Origin: Myxococcus fulvus
Lineage (GTDB): Bacteria > Myxococcota > Myxococcia > Myxococcales > Myxococcaceae
Length of the DNA stretch: 64,000 nt
Direction: 5' to 3'
Assembly (NCBI RefSeq): GCF_900111765.1
Contig: NZ_FOIB01000001.1
Location: 1 to 64,000, forward strand
The notes under the pieces were generated by a model. It ran no database searches, was not told the DNA's origin, and saw only the letters and a program-made list of their open reading frames with translations. Positions 37,321 to 46,904 of the stretch are shown here, piece after piece; the first letter of the stretch is position 1; each line of letters begins with the position of its first letter. Made by a program: the position numbers and the translations under genes.

Positions 37321-37803
37321 TCAGGAGGCCTCGGCGCCGAGGAAGGAGGCGCCCATGCCACGCGACTCCTCCACCGCCATGGACTTCATGGCGACCAGCG
37401 GATTCCAGAAGTCCACGTAGCGGGTGATGCGGCCGTCACGCGTCTCCACCACGGAGATGTACTTCTGGTGGTACGGGCGCCCCGTCGACCGCGCCGTGCC
37501 CTCGCTGGCGAACTCCGCCACCACCAGCGTCGGGTCCACCGTCTCGTGGAAGCGCAGGTCCTTGAAGCGCACGTCGAAGTGCTCGGGGAAGTTCTTCATG
37601 TACCCGTACAGCGCCTCCTTGCCCTCCACCTTCTGGGGGAAGCCCTCCGGGCCGTAGGGGAACTCCAGCACCCCGTCCTCCGTGAAGAGCTCCACCCACT
37701 GGGGGATGCGGCCGCTCGACAGGTACTCGAGGTGCTTGGAGAAGGTGTCCTGCGCCCGCTCGCGGAGGGCCTGGGTGGAGGAGGTCGTGTTCGTGGCGTT
37801 CAT
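37321..37803 (-). CDS. SnoaL/NTF2-like protein controlled by divergent TetR
   Basis: The 160-aa protein has the cone-shaped NTF2-like fold pattern: FSKHLEYLSSGRIPQWVELF, TEDGVLEFPYGPEGF, YMKNFPEHFDVRFKDLRFHE, TLVVAEFASEGTA, YHQKYISVVETRDGRITRYV, DFWNPLVA. Such proteins act as ketosteroid-isomerase-like enzymes, hydrolases or ligand carriers; which one is unknown. ATG 37803 is used. It is divergent from a TetR gene, and 20-bp operator-like palindromes lie just upstream of its start. Confidence 0.88.
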   Translation of the reverse strand: MNATNTTSSTQALRERAQDTFSKHLEYLSSGRIPQWVELFTEDGVLEFPYGPEGFPQKVEGKEALYGYMKNFPEHFDVRFKDLRFHETVDPTLVVAEFASEGTARSTGRPYHQKYISVVETRDGRITRYVDFWNPLVAMKSMAVEESRGMGASFLGAEAS

Positions 37804-37824
37804 GGTGATGCTCCTGAGGAAATG

Positions 37825-38005
37825 GTGAGTGATAGGCCACTCACTGACTGGGTCCGCAAAGTGGGCCGCCTCGCGACCCATGGTGAGTAATTAATCGCTC
37901 ACACTTTATTCGTCAAGGAGAGAGCTGATTTCAGCAGGATGGGGTGGCCAGGGTAGGGACAGGTGGGAAGGTTGTCAGAAGACCGGTGAGCGGTTAATCA
38001 CTCCA
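37825..38005. promoter_or_regulatory. Three TetR operator-like palindromes
   Basis: GTGAGTGATAGGCCACTCAC (37825-37844), GTGAGTAATTAATCGCTCAC (37883-37902) and GTGAGCGGTTAATCACTCCA (37986-38005) share GTGAG-N10-CTCAC (the last site ends CTCCA). The first lies just upstream of the SnoaL-like start and the third ends two bases before the TetR ATG, so TetR should repress both genes. Confidence 0.8.
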
Positions 38006-38007
38006 GC

Positions 38008-38589
38008 ATGGACGGAGCTTCGAGGGAGTCGGCGTCGGGCGCGCGGAAGCTGTCCACGGCGGAGGAGCGCCGGGGGACGGTGTTGCGCACGGCGATTCAA
38101 GCGTTCGCGGCGCGTGGCTACTACGGGACGACGACGACGGAGGTGGCCAAGGCGGCGGGCATCTCCCAGGCGTACCTGTACCGGTTGTTCCCGGACAAGG
38201 AGTCGCTGTTCGTGGCGGTCATCGACCACTGCGCGGCGCGGATGCGCGAGAGCATGGCGGACGGGGTGGCGAAGGCGCGGAGCCGAGAGCCGGAGGTGGT
38301 GCTCGCGGCGATGAACGAGTCCTACGCGCGGCTCATCGCGGACCAGGACCTGCTGCGGGTGTTGCTGCACGCGAACTGCGCGGCGTCCGAGCCGCCCATC
38401 CGCGAGGCCATCCGGGACTGCTACGCGAAGCAGGTGGAGTACGTGCGAGGGGCCTCGGGTGCGTCGGACGCGCGCATCCGCGAGATGTTCGCGCAGGGGA
38501 TGTTGTCCAACGTGCTGGTCGCCATCGGCGCGGCGGAGGTGGACGCGCCGTGGACGCGCACGCTGCTGGGGGACACGTCGCGCGCGTGA
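38008..38589 (+). CDS. TetR-family repressor
   Basis: The 193-aa protein has an N-terminal HTH (about 20-65: RRGTVLRTAIQAFAARGYYG, TTTTEVAKAAGISQAYLYRL, FPDKESLFVAVIDH) and a helical ligand domain. ATG 38008 is immediately after an operator-like site, consistent with tight autoregulation. It is divergent from the SnoaL-like gene, its likely target. The inducer is unknown. Confidence 0.95.
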   Translation: MDGASRESASGARKLSTAEERRGTVLRTAIQAFAARGYYGTTTTEVAKAAGISQAYLYRLFPDKESLFVAVIDHCAARMRESMADGVAKARSREPEVVLAAMNESYARLIADQDLLRVLLHANCAASEPPIREAIRDCYAKQVEYVRGASGASDARIREMFAQGMLSNVLVAIGAAEVDAPWTRTLLGDTSRA

Positions 38590-38593
38590 GGCG

Positions 38594-40108
38594 TCACTTC
38601 GTCGTCACGGCGGGGCGCCATCGCACGGGGCCCCAGGAGGCGGCCCGCCTGCCGGGTGTTCCGTCGGGTCTCGGCTGGAGGAAGTGCAGCGCGCGCCCCC
38701 GGGTGTCGATGGTCTCGGGCTCATCCTCGAGGGGGCCCAGCACCTGCCCGGCCCCCAGGTCCATCAACCAGCCTCTGTAGAAGAGATGGTCGCCAACCCT
38801 GTCGTAGGAACCGTCCCTCACCTCGCCCACCTCCTGCTTCTGGCCTGTCTCCGCGTTCCAGAGCCACAGGCGTGACGTGGAGGTCTCCTCCTCCAGGAGG
38901 AGGGCCTGTGCGCCGAGTCCTGTAATCCAGCGGCTCTCGGGCGAATGTGTCGTGAGGGTGCGTCGTTCCAGGTCCAGGACGTCGAGGTCGGCGTCCTGCA
39001 TGGACACCCCTGCCGAGGAGGTCGCGTAGACCGCCAACAGCCGGGGCCGCGGGTCATCCGTCGCGAGGCGGCCGGCCTCGATGAAGACCTTCCGACCCAG
39101 GCGCAGGTGTCGTGAGGCGCCATGCAGCTCCAGGTCCGCGAGTCCCTCCCGCGCATCACAGCCGACGATGAGTTGTTCGCGCGGCGCATCCACCGCGAGC
39201 AGGTGTGCCTTGCAGCTCGCGGGCACCCACGTCTCCCGGTCGCCATCCTCGTCCTCGAAGAGGAGCGCACCATCCGGAGCCCGTCGGAGCAGTCCCTCGC
39301 CGACCGGCCTGAGGATGTCCTCGCCCTCGATGTTCGGCCCTCCTTCGATGCGCTGGAAGCGCCGCACAGGTTGGTCTCCGTGGAAGCCCATGTACGAACT
39401 CGACAGGACCAGCCCCCGGCACCGCGCGGGTGCCAGCGTGGTCTGTTCCTGGGGCCACTTCAGGGCTCCATCCTGGTCGGTGTCCTTCGCCACCACGTCG
39501 AAGACCATCCAGTGGCCATCGGGGTGCAGGAAGGCCTGTCCGAGCAAGCCGGGTCCCGTGTCCACCTGCCGCTCCTCGCCGCTGCTCACCTCCCGAAGCA
39601 CCGTCACCGTCCGCGCTCCCTCTCGCCGGAGGTAGAGCAGGCGCTGCCCATCCCGCGAGAAGCTGGCGCGCATGGGGGGCCGTGGTGCCTTCGTCTCCGC
39701 GTCCTCGTCACTCCAGTCGCCGAGCCGCGTCTCTTCGTTCGTCGTGGTGTCGAGGAGGCGAATCGCGCCGCCGCTCAGCAGGACCAGTCGTCGCCCCTCC
39801 GAGTCCCAGGTGAGGACATCGTCGACGGCGAGGCCCTCGCCCGGCTCGAGGAACAGATACGGACGGGCCAGGTCTCCCATGAGCCCACCATGCGGGTCGA
39901 AGCGAACCTCCACCTTGCCATCCTGGTCCGTGTCCTCGCGGGCCTGACACGCGAGAATCCACCGTCCATCCGGCGCGGCGGCCTGGAAGATGAAGGGCGC
40001 CCGTGTCCCATAGTCGCCATCGGGAGCGAGCGGCCTCACTGGAGAGACCGTGGCGCATGCGCTCCCCCACAACCCCAACGCTCCCAGGACCCAGGCACGA
40101 GTGTTCAT
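38594..40108 (-). CDS. Lipoprotein with TolB/WD-type beta-propeller
   Basis: The 504-aa protein has a signal with lipobox-like GSAC (about 15-18) and repeated blade-like motifs: PDGRWILACQAREDTDQDGK, SFSRDGQRLLYLRREG, HPDGHWMVFDVVAKDTDQDG, DSEGRRLVLLSGGAIRLLDT. Several DTDQDG loops look like Ca2+-binding turns in a propeller. The exact family is not recognised. The stop is 5 bp from the convergent TetR stop. Confidence 0.8.
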   Translation of the reverse strand: MNTRAWVLGALGLWGSACATVSPVRPLAPDGDYGTRAPFIFQAAAPDGRWILACQAREDTDQDGKVEVRFDPHGGLMGDLARPYLFLEPGEGLAVDDVLTWDSEGRRLVLLSGGAIRLLDTTTNEETRLGDWSDEDAETKAPRPPMRASFSRDGQRLLYLRREGARTVTVLREVSSGEERQVDTGPGLLGQAFLHPDGHWMVFDVVAKDTDQDGALKWPQEQTTLAPARCRGLVLSSSYMGFHGDQPVRRFQRIEGGPNIEGEDILRPVGEGLLRRAPDGALLFEDEDGDRETWVPASCKAHLLAVDAPREQLIVGCDAREGLADLELHGASRHLRLGRKVFIEAGRLATDDPRPRLLAVYATSSAGVSMQDADLDVLDLERRTLTTHSPESRWITGLGAQALLLEEETSTSRLWLWNAETGQKQEVGEVRDGSYDRVGDHLFYRGWLMDLGAGQVLGPLEDEPETIDTRGRALHFLQPRPDGTPGRRAASWGPVRWRPAVTTK

Positions 40109-40344
40109 GTCCGCGAGCCTGGGCCGACACCGACCGTGCGTTCAAGTCATCGTCGCGCGCTCCACGAGCGTCCGCCGCACGACGGCTCCGCGGGCGCGGA
40201 AGCGCAAGGGTGATTCACCGCACGGTCAACCGTGCCCTCGGGGGTGACGTGACGGGTTGAGCGCAGGACGGCCTCCGACGTCCGCCCTTGTTTCCGCCTA
40301 CCCCTTCCGGCGCACAGTGCGGACACTGGGGCCCGTCAATCTCG

Positions 40345-42129
40345 ATGAGAGCCCTCATGCGTACTCGTGTCGCCGTCGTCCTGCTGGCCAGTCTCTGCGC
40401 GTGCGCCTCGCGCCCGAAGGAAGGAAGGGATGCGTCCTCCCTCCCCACGCCCTCGCACGCGGCCACCACTGCCTATTCCCACTTCATCCGCGAGTACCTC
40501 GACTGGTTCTCCGCCGCCAACCCCGTGCGCGCCACGCGCCTGGGCTTCCACAAACACGACGCCCACCTCCAGGACGTCTCGCAGGTCGCGCTCGACCGGA
40601 AGGCGGAGGCGCTGCGCGGCTGGCTCACCCGGCTGGAGCAGGTGAACTGCTCGGCCCTCTCCGGTGACGACGCCGTCGACGGCGTGGTGCTGGAGAACGC
40701 CATCCGCGCGGAGCTGCTGGAGCTGGAGGAGGAGCGCGTCTGGCGCCGCAACCCGGGCGCCTACGTGGGGCTCGTCTCTGGCGGACTGTCCAGCCTGTCC
40801 TCGCGCGACTTCGCGCCCCTGTCCGAGCGGATGATGGACATGCGCTCGCGCATGAACGACATCCCCCGCGTGCTCGAGGCCGCCAAGGCGAACCTCCAGG
40901 ACGTGCCCCGCCTGTGGGCCGAGCAGGCCATCCGCGACGCGCGCGGCACCCAGGTCTACCTGCGCGTGGACCTGCCTCGCGCGCTCGAGGCCCAGGGCGC
41001 GGACAAGCTGCCCCCCACCGAGCGCCAGGAGTTCGACGCCGCGCGCGCCAAGGCACTCGAGCAGATGGAGGCCTTCACCGCGTGGCTGGAGCAGGATTTG
41101 CTCCCCCGCGCCACCGGCGACTTCCGCCTGGGTCGCGAGCGGTTCGAGAAGAAGCTGGCCTTGGAGGAGCACATCACCCTGAACGCGGACCAGCTGCGCG
41201 ACATCAACGAGCGGGCCATCCGCGAGTACCAGGCCTGGGTGGCGCGCGAGACGGCCAAGGTGGACCCGACCAAGTCCCCCGCGGAGGTGATGGCCGCCCT
41301 GGTGAAGGACCACCCGCAGGCCGAGGAGCTCATCCCCCTGGCGCGCCAGCAGCTGGTGGAGCTGCAGCGCTTCGTGCGCGAGAAGGACATCCTCACGCTG
41401 CCCTCGGACTCGCTGCCGTCCGTGCGCGAGACGCCCCCGTACGAGCGGCTGGGCTTCGCGTCCATGGACACGCCGGGCCCCTTCGAGAGCAAGGCGAAGG
41501 AGGCCTACTACAACATCACCAACGTGGAGGCGGAGTGGTCCACCGAGGAGAAGGCGCAGCACCTGACGTACTTCAACCGCGCGGGCCTCTTGGGCATCAC
41601 CGTGCACGAGGCCATGCCCGGCCACTTCGTGCAGCTGCTCTACGGGTCGAAGATTCCCACCGACGTGCGCAAGGTCTTCACCCCCGCCTCCGTGGTGGAG
41701 GGCTGGGCCCACTACGCCGAGCAGATGATGGTGGACGAGGGCCTGGGGCAGGGTGACCCGGCCGTGCGCCTGGGCCAGCTGCGCCGCGCGCTCCAGCGTC
41801 ACGCCCGCTGGTACGCGGCGCTCGCGCTGCACGTGTACGGCGAGCCCGTGGAGACCGTGGCCAAGCGCTACGCGGAGATTGCCTACTTCGAGCCCTTCCC
41901 CGCGCTGCGCGAGGTGGAGCGCGGCACCTCCAACCCCACGTACCTGTACTACGCGCTGGGCCGCATGCAGATTTTGAAGCTGCGCGAGGACTACAAGAAG
42001 CACCTGGAGGCGAGCGGCAAGAAGTTCGTGCTGAAGGACTTCCACGACCGCTTCCTGCAGCTGGGCCTGCCCGTGTCGCTCGCGCGCAAGGTGCTCATCC
42101 CCGGCGACGAGGCTCCGTCGCTGGAGTAG
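40345..42129 (+). CDS. DUF885 metallopeptidase-like lipoprotein
   Basis: The 594-aa protein has a lipoprotein-type signal ([20 protein letters not shown]) and a helical DUF885 domain. The zinc-type motif [14 protein letters not shown] (HExxxGH) is about residue 425, followed by [29 protein letters not shown] is also typical near the N-terminus. The family resembles M3/M32-type peptidases and is exported. MRAL at 40345 or MRTR at 40357 may be the start. It is a single gene. Confidence 0.93.
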   Translation: MRALMRTRVAVVLLASLCACASRPKEGRDASSLPTPSHAATTAYSHFIREYLDWFSAANPVRATRLGFHKHDAHLQDVSQVALDRKAEALRGWLTRLEQVNCSALSGDDAVDGVVLENAIRAELLELEEERVWRRNPGAYVGLVSGGLSSLSSRDFAPLSERMMDMRSRMNDIPRVLEAAKANLQDVPRLWAEQAIRDARGTQVYLRVDLPRALEAQGADKLPPTERQEFDAARAKALEQMEAFTAWLEQDLLPRATGDFRLGRERFEKKLALEEHITLNADQLRDINERAIREYQAWVARETAKVDPTKSPAEVMAALVKDHPQAEELIPLARQQLVELQRFVREKDILTLPSDSLPSVRETPPYERLGFASMDTPGPFESKAKEAYYNITNVEAEWSTEEKAQHLTYFNRAGLLGITVHEAMPGHFVQLLYGSKIPTDVRKVFTPASVVEGWAHYAEQMMVDEGLGQGDPAVRLGQLRRALQRHARWYAALALHVYGEPVETVAKRYAEIAYFEPFPALREVERGTSNPTYLYYALGRMQILKLREDYKKHLEASGKKFVLKDFHDRFLQLGLPVSLARKVLIPGDEAPSLE

Positions 42130-42153
42130 GCGAGCGCCCGAGGCCTCGCGCGA

Positions 42154-42603
42154 CTACAGCTCGATGACGTCCTCGGGCGTCTGGGGCGTGTCGCGCGAGG
42201 ACAGGCCCTCGATGGTGAAGCCCCGGGGCGCGCGGATGGACGCTCCGTGGCTGGGGTCCAGGTACATGCGCACCGGGAGCCCCAGGCCGTCGTAGCTCAC
42301 CTCGAACATCACCAGGTCCGCGTACTCCTGGGAGGGCCCCGCGTCGCAGCACGGCCCCAGCCGCTTCCACGCCACGCGCTGACCCTGGGGGCCGCGCAGC
42401 AGCTCGAAGAAGGCCATGATGCCCGGGTTGCCCCAGCCCACCCGCACCGGGTCCTCCGCGCGGTAGCCGTAGGTGCCTCCCTCGTCCGGGAAGGTCGCGA
42501 TGGGCGCGGCCTCCTGCCGGGGGGCCCTCACCACCGAGGGCCTCGATGAGGCACACGCCGAAAGCGCCAGCAACCCGACACACGCGATTCGCAGTGACAC
42601 CAT
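42154..42603 (-). CDS. Small lipoprotein with PVRVG-LLRGPQG-RLGPCC signature
   Basis: The 149-aa protein has a lipobox (LLALSAC) and the motif [37 protein letters not shown]. It belongs to a widespread small-lipoprotein family that databases often label 2-dehydro-3-deoxyphosphooctonate aldolase; that name is not supported by an aldolase fold here. The function is unknown. It is on the same strand as and 177 bp downstream of the 29-residue-repeat protein. Confidence 0.75.
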   Translation of the reverse strand: MVSLRIACVGLLALSACASSRPSVVRAPRQEAAPIATFPDEGGTYGYRAEDPVRVGWGNPGIMAFFELLRGPQGQRVAWKRLGPCCDAGPSQEYADLVMFEVSYDGLGLPVRMYLDPSHGASIRAPRGFTIEGLSSRDTPQTPEDVIEL

Positions 42604-42780
42604 TGCACCCACCTCCTCCACGCCACCCGCGGCGAAGGTGTGGCCGGCGTCCGGCGCGTGCACGGCCTTCCCCTCGCGTTCCGTCAGCCAGTCGACGCTC
42701 TCACGCCCTGGCGACGGGCCCCCGCCCGCCCGAGCGCCCCGGCCCGGGCGCCCCCTGGTCCTTCCAGAACCGGGCGCCGT

Positions 42781-43944
42781 CTACTTTCCGCCCTTCGCCT
42801 TGTCGCCCTTGGACATGGCGCGCATGAACGTCTCGTCGATGCCGTGGATGCGCAGGCGCACCAGCTCCTCCGGCGTGATGTTCGTGTAGCCCGCGTCGCG
42901 CAGCTTCTTCACGAAGTCCGCCGTGACGCCGTGGATGCGGAAGTTGACCAGCTCGTCCGACGTGAGCTTCGCGAAGCCCAGCTCGCGCATCTCCTTCACG
43001 AAGGCGGGCTTCACGCCGTGGATGCGGAAGGCGACGAAGTCGTCCGGGCCCAGGTCCTGGAAGCCCATCGCTCGCATCTCCTTCACGAACTCCGGCGTGA
43101 CGCCGTGGATGCGGAAGGCGACCAGCGTGTCGGCCGCGACGTCCTGGAAGCCCAGCTCGCGCATCTGCCGGGCGAAGTCCGCGCTGACCCCGTGGATGCG
43201 CAGCGAGACGATGTTCTCGGGCCCCACGTTCTTGAAGCCCAGCTCCTTCATCTCCTTCACGAAGGCGGGCGTGACGCCGTGGATGTTCATGGCGATGAGG
43301 TCGTCCCACGAGAGCTTCGCGTAGCCCGCGTCCGCCAGCTCCTTCACGCGCTGCGGCGTGACGCCGTGGATGCGGCCCTGCACCAGCTCATCCAGGTCCA
43401 GCTTGTCGTAGCCCAGCTTCGACAGCTCCTTCACGTACTCGGGCGTGATGTCGAAGATGCCCACCATCAGCAGCTTCTCGACGGGGATGTCCTTGTAGCC
43501 CGCGGCCCCCAGGTCCTTGATGCGCTGGGTGGTGACGCCCGTGGCGGCGAGCTGGAACTGCTGGTTCGGAGTCAGCGAGGAGTAACCGAGCGAGGCCATG
43601 GCCTTGATATAGGAATCGCTGGGGGTGAAGCGGTAGTGGCCCGCGCCCTCGCCGTCCTGGAAGCTGCCGGTGAAGGCGAAGGTGCCCGCCTCGCGCGGCA
43701 GGGTGAAGGTGGCCGGGCCGTTCCCGGTGGACAGGCCCTGGAAGGAGGCGCGGGACTCGGTGAAGCCCATCTGCCCCCGCCCCTTCCGCCCGTCCTCGGG
43801 GTGGCTCAGGTTGAGGTGGAGCTTGTCGGGGGACTTCTCGTGCGTGGACGCGCTCCACGTCCCGCGCAGCTCCTCCGCGGCGGACGTGGCGCTGGCCACC
43901 AGCATCAGGACACACAACAACCACGAGGACGACGCTCGGCGCAT
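42781..43944 (-). CDS. Exported 29-residue-repeat protein of the BlaI/M56 locus
   Basis: The 387-aa protein has a Sec signal (SSWLLCVLMLVASATSAAEE), a small beta domain (about 24-108, LRGTWSAS, LHLNLSHPED, GTFAFTGSFQDGEGAGHYRF), then nine repeats of 29 residues and a partial tenth. The consensus is P-x-F-V-K-E-M-R-E-L-G-F-x-x-L-x-x-D-x-L-V-x-x-R-I-H-G-V-T, two short helices per unit. The same repeats form the C-terminus of the neighbouring M56 membrane protease. A shared ligand, or direct contact between the two repeat arrays, is a reasonable inference. It is 158 bp downstream of the protease gene. Confidence 0.85.
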   Translation of the reverse strand: MRRASSSWLLCVLMLVASATSAAEELRGTWSASTHEKSPDKLHLNLSHPEDGRKGRGQMGFTESRASFQGLSTGNGPATFTLPREAGTFAFTGSFQDGEGAGHYRFTPSDSYIKAMASLGYSSLTPNQQFQLAATGVTTQRIKDLGAAGYKDIPVEKLLMVGIFDITPEYVKELSKLGYDKLDLDELVQGRIHGVTPQRVKELADAGYAKLSWDDLIAMNIHGVTPAFVKEMKELGFKNVGPENIVSLRIHGVSADFARQMRELGFQDVAADTLVAFRIHGVTPEFVKEMRAMGFQDLGPDDFVAFRIHGVKPAFVKEMRELGFAKLTSDELVNFRIHGVTADFVKKLRDAGYTNITPEELVRLRIHGIDETFMRAMSKGDKAKGGK

Positions 43945-43984
43945 GGTGAGGCTCCTTCGATTCGAGGATGGAGCCCTCCCGTCC

Positions 43985-44012
43985 GGCGCGCGCCCCGCGA
44001 GTGGGGCGCGCC
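43985..44012 (-). terminator. Hairpin between M56 and repeat-protein genes
   Basis: GGCGCGCGCCCC (43985-43996) pairs with GGGGCGCGCC (44003-44012) with a 2-base bulge. It lies after the protease stop and before the repeat-protein start, so the repeat protein may have its own promoter or be expressed at lower level by read-through. Confidence 0.5.
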
Positions 44013-44102
44013 GCCGTGGGAAGGCGGTGATGAGGGGAGGGTGTCCGGAGGCCGGAGGGGCGATTGGCGCCCTCCGACCTCATCGTGACGGTGTGACAGG
44101 TG

Positions 44103-46103
44103 TTACTTCGTGTCGCGCATGCGCCGGATGAACTCGGCGTCCACGCCGCCGGTGCGCAGGCGCACCAGCTCCTCGGTGGTGAGGTTCTTCAGCCCCGCGG
44201 CGTTCAGCTCGCGCAGGAAGTCCGGGTTGACGCCCACCGCGCGCAGTTCGGTGAGCACCGCCGGGTCCTTCGTGTCCACGCCGGCCGAGCGCATCTGCTC
44301 CAGCCACGCCGGGTTGACGCCCACCGCGCGCAGCTCCTGGAGCTGGTCCGCCGTCAGCTTCGTCAGCCCCGACTTGCCCAGCGCGCTGATGAAGCCCGGG
44401 TCCACGCCCACCGCGCGCAGCTCGATGACCTGCTGGAGCGGCAGGCCCGAGTAGCCCGCCTCCTTCAAGCCCTGGACGTACTGCTCGCTGACGCCCACGG
44501 CGCGGGCGTCCATCACGTCGCGCGGGTTCTTCGTCTCGAAGCCCGCGCCCGAGAGCGCCGCGACGTACTCCGGCGTGACGCCCAGGTGGCGCAGCTCCAC
44601 CAACATGCCCGCCTCCAGCTCGCGGCCGAAGACCTGGTTCATCCGCTTCACGAACTCGGGGGTGACGCCCGCGTGGCCCATGCCCACCAGGTTGGCCACG
44701 GTGGGCTCGAAGCCCATCCCGCGCAGCTCCTTCACCCGCTCCGGCGTCACGCCGGCGACCTTCAGCGCCACCAACTGGTCCACGGAGAGCGGCTGCCCCG
44801 CGCCCACCCGGGTGCTCCCGTCGACGTCGTCCTCGCGCTCGAAGTCCACCTTCACCTTCGGCGCGGCCGCCAGCTTCACCCTCGGCGCGATGTCCACCTT
44901 CACGTCCATCGCGGGGAAGGGGGGCGCGGGCGGCGCGGCGGGAGCGGGAGGCTCGGGCGGCGCGGGGAGGACGGCGAGGGTGCTCGGCGGCGTCTGGGCC
45001 ATCACCAGCGACGCCAGCGGCGCGGCGACGGCCAGGCCGCTGATGAGCGTGAGCACCGAGGCCCCCGCCACCCAGCGAGAGGAGCAGCGGGACGCGGGCG
45101 GGGACACCAGGCGGCGCACGCGCTCGGGCAGCGAGCCGCCCAGGGCGGACATTGCGTGGCTTTCGACGGCGGGCATCACGCGCAGCGTCTCCAGCGCGGT
45201 CAGGGCGCGGGCGTAGGAGACCGGGTTGGGGCTCGCGCCCACCGCGACGTCGTCGCAGCAGTGCTCGCGCTCCACGCGGATGACGTTGGACATCCACCGC
45301 ACGGCCGGGTGGTAGAAGAAGAGCGTCTCCACCACCACCTGCGCCAGGTTCACCGCGAAGTCATGCCGGCGGATGTGGGCCAGCTCGTGCGCCAGCACCA
45401 TCTCCAGCTGACGCGCGGGCAGGCCGGACAGCGTGGACACGGGCAGCAGCACCACCGGCGACAGCCAGCCCACCGTGGAGGGCACGTCCACCTCCACCGA
45501 CTGGAGCAGCCGCACCGCGCGCTTCAGGCCCAGGCGGCCCGACAGCGCGTCCAGCCGCTCCTGCCACTCCCGGGGCGCGGGCAGCGCGCGGCGCGCCAGC
45601 TGGTGCAGCCGCACCCACTCCGCCGTCAGCCGTCCGGAGCTGAGCCCCACGCCCGCCACCCACGCGAACACCAGCCAGCGCAAGAGCCGGGGGGCGGCCT
45701 CGCTCGCGCGCTCCCAGAGCCACGCCAGCGCCGCGGCCGGCGTCGCATGGCGCCAGTCGAAGCCCGGGTCGCGCGCGGCCTCGAGCGCGGGCCGGCTGTC
45801 GACCCGGAGGGCCCGCGACACGCGCTCCATCACCTGCGCCCGCGCCGCCTGGAACGCCGGGGCCGCTTCGCCTCGCGAAGACCCGGACTGCTCGGCCCGG
45901 GCCCGCGTGGCATGCCGCCAGCCGGTGGCCACGGGCAGCGCCACGGCCAGCACCAGCGCGCCGCACGCCAGGGCATACCGCGCGTTCGCCGCGTGACGGC
46001 CTACCGTCAACAGCGCCGCCGCCAGCCCCACCGCCACCAGCGCGCCCTGCCAGAGCGAGTGCACCAGCGCCCATCCCAGCGACTCCATCACCAGGCCGCT
46101 CAT
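44103..46103 (-). CDS. BlaR1/MecR1-like M56 membrane protease with C-terminal repeat domain
   Basis: The 666-aa protein has membrane helices in its N-terminal third, a zinc motif HELAHIRRHDF (about 236-246) and EREHCCDD near 278, as in BlaR1. A further helix (about 330-350) is followed by a Pro/Ala linker. Residues about 437-666 hold seven full and one partial 29-residue repeats (PEYVAALSGAGFETKNPRDV type), in place of the penicillin-binding sensor of BlaR1. It overlaps the BlaI-like gene by 4 bases. The expected role is to cleave or inactivate that repressor upon signal, with the repeat domain as sensor. Confidence 0.93.
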   Translation of the reverse strand: MSGLVMESLGWALVHSLWQGALVAVGLAAALLTVGRHAANARYALACGALVLAVALPVATGWRHATRARAEQSGSSRGEAAPAFQAARAQVMERVSRALRVDSRPALEAARDPGFDWRHATPAAALAWLWERASEAAPRLLRWLVFAWVAGVGLSSGRLTAEWVRLHQLARRALPAPREWQERLDALSGRLGLKRAVRLLQSVEVDVPSTVGWLSPVVLLPVSTLSGLPARQLEMVLAHELAHIRRHDFAVNLAQVVVETLFFYHPAVRWMSNVIRVEREHCCDDVAVGASPNPVSYARALTALETLRVMPAVESHAMSALGGSLPERVRRLVSPPASRCSSRWVAGASVLTLISGLAVAAPLASLVMAQTPPSTLAVLPAPPEPPAPAAPPAPPFPAMDVKVDIAPRVKLAAAPKVKVDFEREDDVDGSTRVGAGQPLSVDQLVALKVAGVTPERVKELRGMGFEPTVANLVGMGHAGVTPEFVKRMNQVFGRELEAGMLVELRHLGVTPEYVAALSGAGFETKNPRDVMDARAVGVSEQYVQGLKEAGYSGLPLQQVIELRAVGVDPGFISALGKSGLTKLTADQLQELRAVGVNPAWLEQMRSAGVDTKDPAVLTELRAVGVNPDFLRELNAAGLKNLTTEELVRLRTGGVDAEFIRRMRDTK

Positions 46104-46501
46104 TCGTCCGCTCCTTCCAGGGAATCGAGCAACTGACGGAGCTGCGCCAGCTCCTGGGGGCTCGTCTTGCGCGAGGACAACGCCTGCATGGCCAGCCGCG
46201 CCGGAGAGCCGCCGAAGGCGCGCTCCACCAGGTCCGTCACCAGCTGCCGCTGCGTGCGCTGCTCGGTCGCCTTCGCCCGGTAGACGTGCGCGCGCTGCGT
46301 CTCGTCGCGCTCCACCAGGCCCTTGTCCGTCATGATTTGCATCAGCTTCAGCACCGTCGTGTAGCCCGGGCCCGCGTCCCCAGGCTCGCGCCGCGTGAGG
46401 ACCTCATGGACCTCCCGCACCGTGCTGTCTCCTCGCTCCCACAGCACCCTCAGGATGGCCAGCTCGCCATCCGTGGGGCGCGGCAGCACCGCCTCGCTCA
46501 T
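46100..46501 (-). CDS. BlaI/MecI-family repressor
   Basis: The 133-aa winged-helix repressor has RPTDGELAILRVLWERGDST, TVREVHEVL, GYTTVLKLMQIMTDKGLVER and a C-terminal helical dimer part. ATG 46501 is chosen; an in-frame ATG at 46525 adds eight residues. Two near-identical 16-bp palindromes lie upstream, so it should repress its own operon until the M56 partner inactivates it. Confidence 0.95.
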   Translation of the reverse strand: MSEAVLPRPTDGELAILRVLWERGDSTVREVHEVLTRREPGDAGPGYTTVLKLMQIMTDKGLVERDETQRAHVYRAKATEQRTQRQLVTDLVERAFGGSPARLAMQALSSRKTSPQELAQLRQLLDSLEGADE

Positions 46502-46535
46502 GACTCCCTCGCTTCGTGCATCCACGACGTCATCA

Positions 46536-46573
46536 TACGAACGGGTTCGTAGATGTCAACGAAGGTCTTCGTA
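46536..46573 (-). promoter_or_regulatory. Paired BlaI-type operators
   Basis: TACGAA-CGGG-TTCGTA (46536-46551) and AACGAA-GGTC-TTCGTA (46558-46573) are palindromes of equal size, centred 22 bp (two helical turns) apart and 35-72 bp before the repressor ATG. Each is followed by GATG. Confidence 0.85.
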
Positions 46574-46904
46574 GATGCAGCCCGTGGGGTGGGATTCACT
46601 CCCGAGGTGTGGGGGGCGCCCGCGCAAGGGCCGTAGCTTCCCCATCGCCACGCCTGCCTGCTCCCAGGTTTTACCCACGAGGAGAAGAATCCGTTTTTCC
46701 GAGTGGGAAGATTTCTGCCCACGGAGGGAAGCGCGAGGACCACGCAAGCTTCCCCTGGGTCCAGGCGGGTCGGCCTGGGGGGAGGTGGGTGCGTTGCCGC
46801 GAATGCGACCTGACAGGTCGGGCGCGTGGCACATCCGGTGAAAAAGGGTCTGCCCGGCGCGGGTCATCGGGGCTCGAGCCGCGAAGCAAAGACGAGGCAG
46901 ACAC
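46574..46904. other. 331-bp divergent gap upstream of exported protein gene
   Basis: There is no credible gene. The perfect palindrome CGACCTG-A-CAGGTCG (46805-46819) lies 86 bp before the plus-strand ATG and may be an operator for that gene. AT-richer stretches near 46670-46710 (GGTTTTACCC, CCGTTTTTCC) may hold promoter elements, but I cannot assign boxes. Confidence 0.45.

Noticed and set aside
42154..42603. Aldolase annotation for the small lipoprotein
   Set aside because: Its signature family is often so labelled, but the protein is only about 130 residues after the lipobox and has no aldolase barrel.
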